Origin: Plasmodium coatneyi | Taxonomy: Eukaryota; Apicomplexa; Aconoidasida; Haemosporida; Plasmodiidae | NCBI RefSeq assembly: GCF_001680005.1 | Contig: NC_033561.1 | Location: 620,001-684,000 of the forward strand | Direction of reading: 5' to 3' | Length of the DNA: 64,000 bases | Shown here: one piece after another, positions 34,216-43,624 of the stretch | How the letters are laid out: every line of letters begins with the position of its first letter | How positions within the stretch are numbered: position 1 is the first letter of the stretch | Made by a program: the position numbers and the translations under genes | Notes under the pieces: model-generated | The model's database searches: none | The model's input: the letters and a program-made list of their open reading frames with translations, nothing else | Told to the model about the DNA's origin: nothing

Positions 34216-34444
34216 TTTTTTGCAGTTTTTCTAGTAGATTTTTTGCAGTTTTTCAAGTAGATTTTTTGCAGTTTTTCTAGTAGATTTTTTGCAGTTTTTC
34301 AAGTAGATTTTTTGCAGTTTTTCAAGTAGATTTTTTGCAGTTTTTCTAGTAGATTTTTTGCAGTTTTTCTAGTAGATTTTTTGCAGTTTTTCAGTAGATT
34401 TTTTGCAGTTTTTCTAGTAGATTTTTTGCAGTTTTTCTAGTAGA
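34216..34444. repeat. 23-bp tandem repeat upstream of ADA, ten units plus a degenerate tail to about 34542
   Basis: The unit on the plus strand is T6-GCAG-T5-C(T/A)AGTAGA. Ten units run from 34216 to 34444; the eighth is 22 bp. The two versions differ by T or A after the C. Degenerate TTTTTTGCAG pieces continue to about 34542. The array lies about 100 bp upstream of the ADA ATG. Each unit contains a polypyrimidine-CAG, the form of a splice acceptor, on the plus strand. Confidence 0.95.
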
Positions 34445-35360
34445 TTTTTTGCAGTTTCTTTGCAGTTCTTTTTTGCAGTTTTTTTGCAGTTCTTTTTTGT
34501 AGATTTGTTTGCAGATTTTTTTCAGATTTTTTTTTTTTGCAGTGTAGCTAGCCGTATGCATGAAAATGCGGTGTGCGATATGGAGTCAAGGAGGCGGATG
34601 AGCGCACCCCCTCAAAGGAAAGAGCGTAGGAGATAAAAGTAGTGCTACATGAGCCATTTCGTCAAGGTCGTGGCACCGATGAAGTGATTAGGTGGCGATA
34701 CGGTAGCGCAGTATAGCGCGGCAGCGCAAAAATGGGACAACCGTCAGGGCCGCCATTGGGGGGGCTCCCCCGCCGCAGGGGGTTAGCTCCATTCTTCTTT
34801 GTTTTTCTTCACATTCTGTTGAACAACGAATAAATGCAAAAACAGTGGGTTAAAATAGAGTACCTCCTCCTCAACATCGAATACACAATTTTTTTTTTTT
34901 TCTTACTAGCCGTGGGAGTATACAGGAGGAAGATTCTTCACCCCATATCGCGGTGAAGAACCACCCACAGGAATACGCTTTTTTTTTTTTTTTTTTTCAT
35001 TTTTTGGCTTGTGCATTTGGGGGATTGGCTCCGACGTGGAATTCAAGGGGGTTGTTTTTTTGTGTTGCCTTTTTCTTTTTTTCTATGGCATAATTTTTCT
35101 CCATCAAAAGTATTAAAGTAGTCCCAGCGTGACTTGAAAATTCGCAAAGTTCTTTTTATTTCTCCATTTAGTGGCGATATAGGCATTTTTATTTTTTCCG
35201 TGTTCGGCCAATTTTGCACGTAACATGTAGACCTGTGTGCGTGGGGGGATTTTTCCCCCCAACGGTGGACACGTCTGCTGGTCTTCTCGCCCATTACGCC
35301 TACCAAGAGGACGCCGAGGATAGGCCAAATGGTGTAGCGGCATCGCGGTACTGCTGGGAT

Positions 35361-35397
<37 letters not shown>

Positions 35398-35641
35398 CGC
35401 GGGATTTCCCCGTAGACAAAAATTAATTGCCGCAGTTTTTGTGCCTTCGTGTATGTAGAGGCCTCTCGCGGAAGAAGATTCTTCCATTCCCATGGATTAT
35501 TCCTCTCCAAACGAGAAGCGGCTAAATGCAGCAGGCAAAAAGGTGGACGAGTTGGTCAGTTAACCCAAGCAGCATGTAAGGATACCCCCACACACACATT
35601 ATCAGTGGTGCTGCGCAGTGTTATCTGCCCTACTTCTGAAA

Positions 35642-36065
35642 ATGAAGCAAAAGCAGGGGACAAATAACCAAACGGATGAGACGACCAATTCGGAAGCGAA
35701 CGCGCAAGTAGTGGCACACGGGATTAGTCCCCCTGACTGTAGTGTCGACTTGGCCAGTGCGACCGTGCAGTATAGCGTGTACAGCTCATGCCTCCTGCTG
35801 CTGTCCAGCCTTCAGCTGTATTACATGTGTGAGGAGAAGGGTGTCCTCAAAAAAAAAAAAAAAAAAAACAGCACATTCAAAAGGGGTATACCCAGGGAAA
35901 GAAAAGGATAATTATCATGGTGACGATGCTCAGGAGCAGCTTGGTGGAAGGGTCACTGTGAATTGCCACTTCATGCGTGACTACGAAATGTACCATGCAG
36001 AGCAGAAAAGGCCTCAACTGAACGACCAAGCGGCTTGTCCCATACCGCTTTATAAAAAAAGGTGA
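35642..36065 (+). pseudogene. Doubtful small gene with a membrane-like segment, frame change in a 20-A run
   Basis: From the ATG at 35642 a frame of about 70 residues has coding-like composition and a hydrophobic segment (SVYSSCLLLLSSLQLYY), then enters 20 A (35849-35868). After the run the frame shifted by one base stays open to 36065 and reads QEQLGGRVTVNCHFMRDYEMYHAEQ. Removal of one A would give one frame of 140 residues. A further open piece on the same strand (36286-36579, with acceptor CCACTTAG before it) might be another exon. I do not recognise it. Chance open frames next to a homopolymer are a serious alternative. Confidence 0.25.
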
Positions 36066-37082
36066 CACTGCTGATTGGGATTGGCCTTAAAAGAGTTAAA
36101 AAAAAATGTAGAAACCCCTTTTACTTTTTGAATAAATCACCACGCAGAGGTACACACCTATACGTTCATTTATGCACCGCGCAGCTCGTGTAGGATATTT
36201 TGCCTGTCTTTGTGAAAAGCTGAACATTTGTGTATTTGCCTTAGGGGGGTTACCCAATTTGGGCGCAGTTTTGCTTCCCACTTAGGTGACACCCATCATA
36301 TTGACGTGGACTATTTTGGGGATTTACTCACCCGATGAGCATTTCCCGCACTTCTTCGATAGAACTGTTAGGACGCACACCGAAGCAGCATTAGGAGTTT
36401 TTTTTAAAAAAAAGCGCTCTCATCAGGGGAAGCCTACAATTCAGTTAAACACGTTAGTACACACTTCGGATGGAAGGACACGTTTCAGTGAGGGCGACGT
36501 TTGGAAGGTCCACAACCTATGCTACACCTATAATGCTACATTAATTTCCTCACACAGGGGGATTAAGCGACGCGGGTGAAAAATTAATGAAAAGCCCCTC
36601 CCCGCTAGATCTACTAGATGGCGCTGCGAAACGGTACAAACTGGAAGGAAAGAGAAACAACCTGCAAGGGTAAACCAGCGGAGTGCAAACGGCACGCAAA
36701 ATAAGCACGCACGAAAGAATTACCAACGCGCAACACAGTCGGCTAAAAAGGTGAAATCCCTTTTTTGCTGCTTCGCTTCGCCCCCTTCCAGCCTCGAATC
36801 TCAAGTTACACGAGCTTCCCGATAATTTACGCCTGGCCAACTCCCCCACCTCCCGCTATGCACTAAAAACGCAGATGCACCCGTAACTCCAGGCACGTCA
36901 CTTAAAAAAAATGCTACGTACATGTGTGCAAGATGCTGCATACCTTTTTTTTTTTTTTTTTTGGCGCTAAGAAAAAAGGCTCCAGGGAATGTGTTAAAAC
37001 AACTAAGCGGGTATTTCCTTTTTCTGTAGCGGCAAAATCGCTAGCTAGCCCCTTGGGTAGCCAATTTTCCATCCATCCATCC

Positions 37083-37122
<40 letters not shown>

Positions 37123-38101
37123 AACGTTCATGTGAAGAATATCGGCGCGTTTTATGTACACCTTTTGAAAATTTCATTTTGTATGTGAAAAACAGGGGAG
37201 CAGGGAAAGTCGCAGAAGTGTCCTGCCCACCTTATCCTTAATTGCTTACGCATGACAATTGCATTGCGTGCCGGGAACACGCCCAGAAGAAGCAGTAAAA
37301 AAAAGGAGTGAAAGCTTGTTTTAACGTCTCTCCGGCGACCGCCTCCCTTGTATGCATGTACCTCTGTGTGGGAAAGGGCATGCTAAGAGTGTGAGGCTCG
37401 ACTGATTCTTTGATACTCCATTTTGTGATTTTCAAGTGAAGCGTAAAGATGTATTTGTCCTGCTAAGGGGCACTGAGCGAAGCATATTTCGCACTGCACA
37501 GCGGCGCAACGTTTGTGGGCATACATCCACTTCAGGCTAGCCGCATAGGCGTAAGCACAATCCCACCCACCCAGTTGCGAATCTTCGATAATGTTCCCCC
37601 TGTGGTCACCCCGCAAGACGCACTCACATTAAGTTTTTCCCACCGAGTGTATAATTTGTTTTTCACCCCATTTTAAATTCATCGAAATGTATCCCCAGGG
37701 AATGTGATGTCGTCTGCCGTTGCACATTTTTGTCCGTGCCGAGGTTGAAACGTTTTGGCGTCCCGTCCTCTATTCGTGGTGCTCACCCCGAGTGCATTTT
37801 TTTTTTAGTGTTCCATTGTGGGGCCAACAGGCACGTTGTTAGGTCGGCGCACCTGCCCACCGCCGCGCCAGGACGTGACGATGATTCGATAACTCCTTTC
37901 TGCGAATCACATTACCTTCCTTTCTAATTAGCCATTTTGCTGAGCTTGCTCGGTTTACCCGTTCATGCGGCGTACACAAAATCGTGCGCGCTTTGCTCAA
38001 GGTGGATCACTCACCAGTTGGGGAGTAGTAGTAACATAGTGAAGACGCGAACTGTAGGTCTTCCCAAGGTGTAGCACCTTCCCCTTTCCGCGTAACTGCC
38101 C

Positions 38102-39784
38102 ATGGAGACCCCGGAGACAGAGACAGAGGCGGAGTTCAAGCTCATATCGGTTAACAGACACGCGTGTGAGGATATTCTGAGCTCCGTGAAGAGGAGGGGC
38201 CGCTGTGTGGTCGTGCCCGTGCATGGCCGCCCGGCGGACGAGGGGCAAGGACAGAAGACAGGACAGTCACAGAAAACAGCACAATCACATCAAACGGGAC
38301 AGTCACAGCAGACGGGATATTCGCACCAAGCAGGGCAGTTTCGCCAAACAGCAGCGCGATGGCCGCCGCCCCCCCAGCAAATAAACAAAAAGGCCGTATC
38401 CTTCGAATGCAAATTACTATCGAAGAGTAGCATAGGGGAGGATGGCACCCCAGTAGGAGGCGCAACATATACAGTAAGAATCCCAACTTTCGAAAAAAAA
38501 AAAAGTGACAATTTATTTTTTAGAAAAAAAAAATCATGCATATATGATGAGAACAAGTATAACAAATTTATGGAGGCATTCAAACAACAGGAGTTGAAAA
38601 AAATAAAAAAATTCCACCACGTGTATAATTGGAAGGTGGCACTAGTTATACTGCTCATATTGGCAATCTCCTTCACCCTGATTGGCGCCTTCATATATTA
38701 CGAGTCAAGTCACGTCATCGAGGTGAACATAGATTACGCATCGGGAGATAAAATCAAGACGTTTTCCGTTACACACCAAATGAAGCAACCCGTCTACGTC
38801 TACTACAAGATAAGCAATTTCTACAGTAACTTTAAAACCTTCCTTTCGGATGAATCCCAAGCGTTGGTAAATGACTTTAAGTGCAAGTATATAAAGACGT
38901 TCGAAGACATATACCGGTTTAGATGCGTTAATGGTGTGCAGACCCTTCCTGAAATGAACAACGATTTTGCTGCTACTGGGTGGGGGGGTAAACATGCAGG
39001 AAGGTTGAGTAGTAGCGAATCGTGCAATATTAATTCGATCCCTTCAGATCAGAGAAAGAGGAAGATTTTTCCCTGTGGCCTCGTTTCGGCTTCCATTTTT
39101 AACGACAAAATTAGACTTTCCCTGAAAAGCAAAATTTTCAACATTGATAAATTTCCCGTTTTAAATTATTATGATTTTTTTTCCTATATTAAGAAGCATA
39201 AAAAATATGGCTCCGATTATAAGGTGTGGATTAATACCTTCTCTGCGGATTACAAGAATTGGTTTCACCCCCCTATGACTTCTTCCTTTATTAAAGCTTA
39301 TGGAGTCATTTATGAAGACCTGGAACCTGGGAAGGATTACAAAATGGAGTTCACACAGAATACTTGGCCTGCAGAACATTGGAAGGCAAAGAAATCATTT
39401 CAGTTGGTTTCGTTACGGGCTGTGGGAAATAGCGCTTACGAGTTGGCCTACTCCTTTTTCCTCCTTGCTATAATTTACCTGATCGTTATTATTGCTATGC
39501 TCCTTTTGGTCAAATCGGGGTACTACAAATTGGGGAAAACATTCTCCTATTGTAAAATGTCTACTGTTAATAATGCCACTGAGCAGACCTTTTTTCGGAA
39601 AAAATCCACCATGAGGAAGGTGGAAGCAGCAGCGGGGGCTACTACGGAAGAATCGACACGCTCATCGAAGGGGGGTCCCTCCCCGGGGGAACCCGATGGA
39701 CAACGCAGCAAGGAGAGTTCCAACGAGCGCGTCTCCAGGGTCGTTGGCGCCACTCCACGGATGTGTCTTTGCCCCCTGCACTAG
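38102..39784 (+). CDS. LEM3/CDC50 family protein, P4-ATPase beta subunit (probably CDC50C)
   Basis: CDC50 proteins bind P4-type flippases and are needed for their exit from the ER and their activity. The single exon encodes 560 residues. Two membrane segments lie at about 177-199 and 448-470, with a large outer loop between them that carries conserved family features: KQPVYVYYKISNFYSN, PCGLVSASIFND near 324-335, WINTFSADYKNW, and EPGKDYKMEFTQNTWP. Paired cysteines in the loop fit the usual disulfides. The N-terminal cytosolic part has an unusual run of six-residue Gln/His/Ser/Thr repeats (residues 48-83). Plasmodium has three CDC50 genes; synteny with ADA makes this the one usually called CDC50C, from memory. 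The C-terminal tail is charged and low in complexity. Confidence 0.92.
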   Translation: METPETETEAEFKLISVNRHACEDILSSVKRRGRCVVVPVHGRPADEGQGQKTGQSQKTAQSHQTGQSQQTGYSHQAGQFRQTAARWPPPPQQINKKAVSFECKLLSKSSIGEDGTPVGGATYTVRIPTFEKKKSDNLFFRKKKSCIYDENKYNKFMEAFKQQELKKIKKFHHVYNWKVALVILLILAISFTLIGAFIYYESSHVIEVNIDYASGDKIKTFSVTHQMKQPVYVYYKISNFYSNFKTFLSDESQALVNDFKCKYIKTFEDIYRFRCVNGVQTLPEMNNDFAATGWGGKHAGRLSSSESCNINSIPSDQRKRKIFPCGLVSASIFNDKIRLSLKSKIFNIDKFPVLNYYDFFSYIKKHKKYGSDYKVWINTFSADYKNWFHPPMTSSFIKAYGVIYEDLEPGKDYKMEFTQNTWPAEHWKAKKSFQLVSLRAVGNSAYELAYSFFLLAIIYLIVIIAMLLLVKSGYYKLGKTFSYCKMSTVNNATEQTFFRKKSTMRKVEAAAGATTEESTRSSKGGPSPGEPDGQRSKESSNERVSRVVGATPRMCLCPLH

Positions 39785-40780
39785 GTGGACCGTCTCACCA
39801 CCGCATCATCACGTCGTTACGTCGTTACGTCACCATGTTGCAATTTTAACATCCCCCCATTTACACGCCTTTTAACGTATCGCACGAAAGCGCCTCTCCG
39901 TCCCCATTTTTTCTTCCTCTTATTATTATTACTATTACTATTGCGATTGTTTTATTTTATTTATTATTTTTTTTTTTTTCCACGCGATTTTCCCAATTTT
40001 GCCCCCATTTGAAACTCCTCCCTTGTGTGCGAGTACCTGTGAATGTGCGGTCTCCACTCGTGCCGTCCATTTTGAAGTGGAAAATTATGCCAAGTGTAGA
40101 AGCGGCGTTGATTATGTTGCAGCGACATCCCATGTGATAGCTTCGGCGATGGCGTTCCGAAATACACCTCCCCAGGGAAAGGGGCTCATCACGGCGAAGG
40201 TGTATTTCCCCACCGGGCTGCTGAGCAAAAGTGAGGAAGCGTAACCTACCCCGACGTGTACGCTGAGAGAGATCCTCCAATCGGGGTGCATAATTGTAAG
40301 CATGCCGGGTCGTTACTTTTCTGTCGAGTCAACTTATGCGAATGGTGTAGCGGAGCGGGTCCCTTTTTTTTTTTTTTTTTCTTTTTTTTTTCCCTCAAAT
40401 TTTAAACAAATCAACTGAATAGGGGAATAACCCTTACAAAGCAGGTACTATGGGGGAATCGAGCAAAAAGTGGAGCGGCATAGAGGTCGCACACCACAGG
40501 AGGCAATGAAAAAATGAAGCCCATCGAACGGTTATATGTTTGACTGAATTATGTCATACGTGTAGGAATTGGAATGCACATGCCTCTTTTTTTTTTTGTA
40601 TTTTTTTGGCACTCCCGTTGGGCCCTTTTCTACACCGACGTGAGGACGCCTATTTCCCCTCCGAAGTGACCATACTCCTTTTAGAAGGCACTCCACTGTG
40701 ACGAGAAAAGGCAAACGTGAGAGGATGGCCGTAGAAAACGCACCCCCCTTTGTTATAGCAGCCTCTTCACCGCGCCAACC
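39785..40780. other. Intergenic region between CDC50 and the SpoU-like gene
   Basis: Both flanking genes are on the plus strand. The stretch has T runs (39966-39980, 40364-40380 and others) and TTATTATTACTATTACTATT near 39920-39945. An open frame at 39999-40244 has no recognisable content. Nothing else is supported. Confidence 0.55.
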
Positions 40781-42706
40781 ATGTCATGCTGTGGAATTAG
40801 GCGTGGGCAAGAATACCTGCTGTCACTGAACAGACGGGTAGGCAGAAACAATGGGATGAGTAGAATGGCCAGATTATTACTGTCCTCCCTGGGGGGAAAA
40901 CCTCCAGCAGGAGGGGGTACAACACGGACGGAGGAACCTGCACCAAAGTTAGGAAATGTGCACAACGCAAGTAGAGATTCCGCAAAACAACACCCGCGGG
41001 TAGACCCCCCCGTCAGTTTGCCATCCAACCAAACGGATGACGACGCAGTGACGAAGGAAATATACGACAAAATATTACAGGAACATAAGCTTCTCCGTGG
41101 GAGGCGAACTAGCAATAACAATAGGAAAAAAAAAAACTGTGAAATAGTACCAAGTGGAAGAAGTAGTACTTCAGTTGATGTGCACACAAGCCGTATTAGC
41201 GAAATGACCAAAGAGAAAGTTCTGTCGTTGGTAAGAAGTCAGTCTGGGGGGAAGATCCAGATGGACGCCAAGAAGGGAGAAGTAGAAAAAGGCAAAGACG
41301 TCCCAGCAGGGAAGAAACCAGACGGACTAACAATACCCCGCAAAGATAACCACTTGACTGTTGCGCAAAAAAAAGCAGACACCTCCGTCGAATGCACAGA
41401 GGAAAAAAACATACACAACATGCTACACCTTAGCAAACGCAACAACATAAGTATTACTGAGAAGAAAAAAAATGATCATTTTTTTAAAATTTTTTTTTCC
41501 TCCAAAAAGGTGAAAATAATAAAGTCACAAAACCACCCCATTTTTATCCACCTGTACAAGCTAGCCACGGATGCAAAATATCGAGAGAAGCAAGAAAAAA
41601 TATTATTGTCTTGCAAGAAAATGATCCTGGAGAGAGAACAGAATCACATTGCACGGATTTACACAAACAGTATTGACAATTTAAGGGACTTTCGGTGCTT
41701 TGATAATTTTATACTTTTGTCCAACAGGCTGCTTAAACGGGTAGCCTTTCTTTATTCCTTTAAAAATGGCGTCTTGGCTGAAGTTGCACACACGTTCCAG
41801 TACGACGATGTAGGTCTCCCCCGTCTGGCCCTGTGCTTCTGCGATGTGAACTGCGGGGGGGGAGGCACTGAAAAGGGTGAAGAAGCGCATCACTCATATG
41901 GGGGGGATCATGCCAACATGGAGACGAACCTTTTTAACAGAACAACCCCCGTAGGGGTATCCACTGAACGTTTATGCAACGGAGACATTGGGACGCTCAT
42001 CCGGAGTTGCTTCCTCCTTAAATGGCAGTGTGTTTTTAACGTGCAAGGACTGGGCCATATGAACAAGGGGAAGACGAAAGAAAGCAAAGTCCCATCAAGG
42101 GGAAATACGGATTGGCAAAAAGTAACGAATACACGTGGTACTACCCGGAAGAAGCCACACATAAACGATATTTACAACATCGACTTTTTCCACCCTCTGA
42201 CGTTGCGCGCCTCGGCGGGTCACCTGCTGGACATCCCCTACAAGAAAATATCCTTCACCGAGCTGCACAAATACGCCCGCGAGAATAAAATACTCCTCCT
42301 TAAGTACAGAATCGGGGGGAGTGAACAAAGAAATGGTGACCCAAAGGAGGATAACATTTGCTATAACGCAGATGACTTGTATATCCACTACAACGGCAAC
42401 CCTTCCGAGCAGGTGAAGCCCTTCTTAAATTTGCTGGCCAAAGCTAAGGGAGTGTTTCTCCTCCTGGATAACTGCAACAATATTGAGAGGGAGTATCCCG
42501 TGATGCACCGCAATTACGTGGACATTGGGTTAAATATTCCCCACTCCAGTGACGATAGAACCTTCGATCGGGTCTACTATGTGAACCTGCTAAACAATAA
42601 GGACAAACCCCTAGACGTCGTTGCGGCGTACTCCATTCTGATGTATATCCTCAAGACAAACTTCTTTCGACACGTCCCTCAGTCGTGTTACGTATGCGCG
42701 GAGTGA
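40781..42706 (+). CDS. Conserved Plasmodium protein, divergent SpoU/TrmH-like RNA methyltransferase candidate
   Basis: A single exon of 641 codons starts at the ATG at 40781. Residues from about 245 to 285 (IKSQNHPIFIHLYKLATDAKYREKQEKILL is the core) resemble the substrate-binding N-terminal part of SpoU-type 2'-O-methyltransferases, where a conserved Asn-Pro/His is followed by Lys-x-x-x-x-Leu and Arg. The end (VDIGLNIPHSS, then DVVAAYSILMYIL) resembles the closing strand and helix of the SpoU knot. The glycine-rich cofactor loop (GNEG type) is not clear, so activity is uncertain. The first 50 residues are basic (RRGQ, NRRVGRN, RMARLLLSSLGGK) and may target an organelle. Low-complexity inserts with Lys, Asn and Ser fill residues 100-240. 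Gene reality is secure; the function is a hypothesis from motif shape. Confidence 0.8.
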   Translation: MSCCGIRRGQEYLLSLNRRVGRNNGMSRMARLLLSSLGGKPPAGGGTTRTEEPAPKLGNVHNASRDSAKQHPRVDPPVSLPSNQTDDDAVTKEIYDKILQEHKLLRGRRTSNNNRKKKNCEIVPSGRSSTSVDVHTSRISEMTKEKVLSLVRSQSGGKIQMDAKKGEVEKGKDVPAGKKPDGLTIPRKDNHLTVAQKKADTSVECTEEKNIHNMLHLSKRNNISITEKKKNDHFFKIFFSSKKVKIIKSQNHPIFIHLYKLATDAKYREKQEKILLSCKKMILEREQNHIARIYTNSIDNLRDFRCFDNFILLSNRLLKRVAFLYSFKNGVLAEVAHTFQYDDVGLPRLALCFCDVNCGGGGTEKGEEAHHSYGGDHANMETNLFNRTTPVGVSTERLCNGDIGTLIRSCFLLKWQCVFNVQGLGHMNKGKTKESKVPSRGNTDWQKVTNTRGTTRKKPHINDIYNIDFFHPLTLRASAGHLLDIPYKKISFTELHKYARENKILLLKYRIGGSEQRNGDPKEDNICYNADDLYIHYNGNPSEQVKPFLNLLAKAKGVFLLLDNCNNIEREYPVMHRNYVDIGLNIPHSSDDRTFDRVYYVNLLNNKDKPLDVVAAYSILMYILKTNFFRHVPQSCYVCAE

Positions 42707-43624
42707 TCGAAATGGGTACAACGTGGAGCCATGTTTTTCATATTGGGGTGTTCGATTGGGCGTGCCGGCAAGGACACACCTGTTACTCTTGCACAGATTT
42801 TTTTTTTGCGTGATTTTTTTTATACTTGTTAATAATTCGATAAGCTTGTCAACTAGGTGACACAAAAAAAGTTGATCACACGGGTGGCTAGGGGAAGGGG
42901 GAGTAGGAGTAGGGAGGGGGACATGCACCACTCGTAGCAAAACGGGAAGCATGTGCATGCGGGGTGATGACAAAAAAGAGAGATGTGAAAAAAACGGGCA
43001 AATGGATAATACGTTACGAAAAAGGGAACACAAAAATGGGGTACACAAAAATGGGGTACATAAAAAAGGAAAACACAAACAACGGGGAGCACGAAAAATA
43101 CTTTACCTCGGACAGACGATTTCTCGCGCAGGATCAAACTGACAAATGACAGCTGGCATGTGGCCAATAACAAATGGTAGGCAACAAATGGTAAGCAACA
43201 AATGTGTGCACAAATGTGTGCACAAATGTGGGCACAGATGTAAGCACAAGTGTGGGTTCAAGTGTGGGCACAGGTGTAGGCACAGATGTAGGCACAGATG
43301 TGGGTATCAAATGGTGTGTAACATATTGTTAATAGCAAATGGCATATATCAAATGGCAAGTGAGAGCCCGCGCTCCCAACAGGAAAGGGGGGGGGCGTAC
43401 TAAACTAAACAGGAATGACATAAAAACACAGAACAGGAAACATACTAGGGGGAAGATACTCGAAAATGGAGGGGGGTAACCACCAAAAGGGGGGTAATCA
43501 CCCTTCAAAAGAACAATCCACCGGGAATACCACAGACGACGCACCGCCCAAACTCCACCGCGTCCAGCAGAGTGCATAATGGTATAGTAAATGACAACCT
43601 CTTCGCTAGTCGGTTTTATTCTCA
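42707..43624. other. Convergent intergenic region with tandem repeats
   Basis: It lies between the SpoU-like gene (plus) and the WD40 gene (minus). It carries short repeats of GGGGTACACAAAAAT at 43020-43060 and a nine-unit 12-bp array at 43199-43306. No gene is supported. Confidence 0.6.
43199..43306. repeat. 12-bp tandem repeat, consensus CARATGTGGGCA, nine units
   Basis: Nine consecutive 12-bp units without indels. The first two are identical (CAAATGTGTGCA) and later ones drift. The first two copies make short ACAAATGTGTGCACAAATGTG palindromic stretches around TGTGCACA. Non-coding, in the shared 3' region of two convergent genes. Confidence 0.92.

Larger units (their letters stand above)
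34118..38101. other. 4-kb divergent intergenic region between ADA and CDC50
   Basis: ADA (minus) and the CDC50 gene (plus) diverge from here. The region contains the 23-bp repeat array near ADA, several long homopolymers (T run of about 36 at 35362-35397; T run of 35 at 37087-37121) and a doubtful small gene at 35642-36065, listed separately. The rest shows no gene. Confidence 0.55.

Noticed and set aside
23601..34444. Possible CRISPR arrays at the tandem repeats
   Set aside because: The units are directly adjacent without unique spacers, and this is a eukaryotic nuclear genome.
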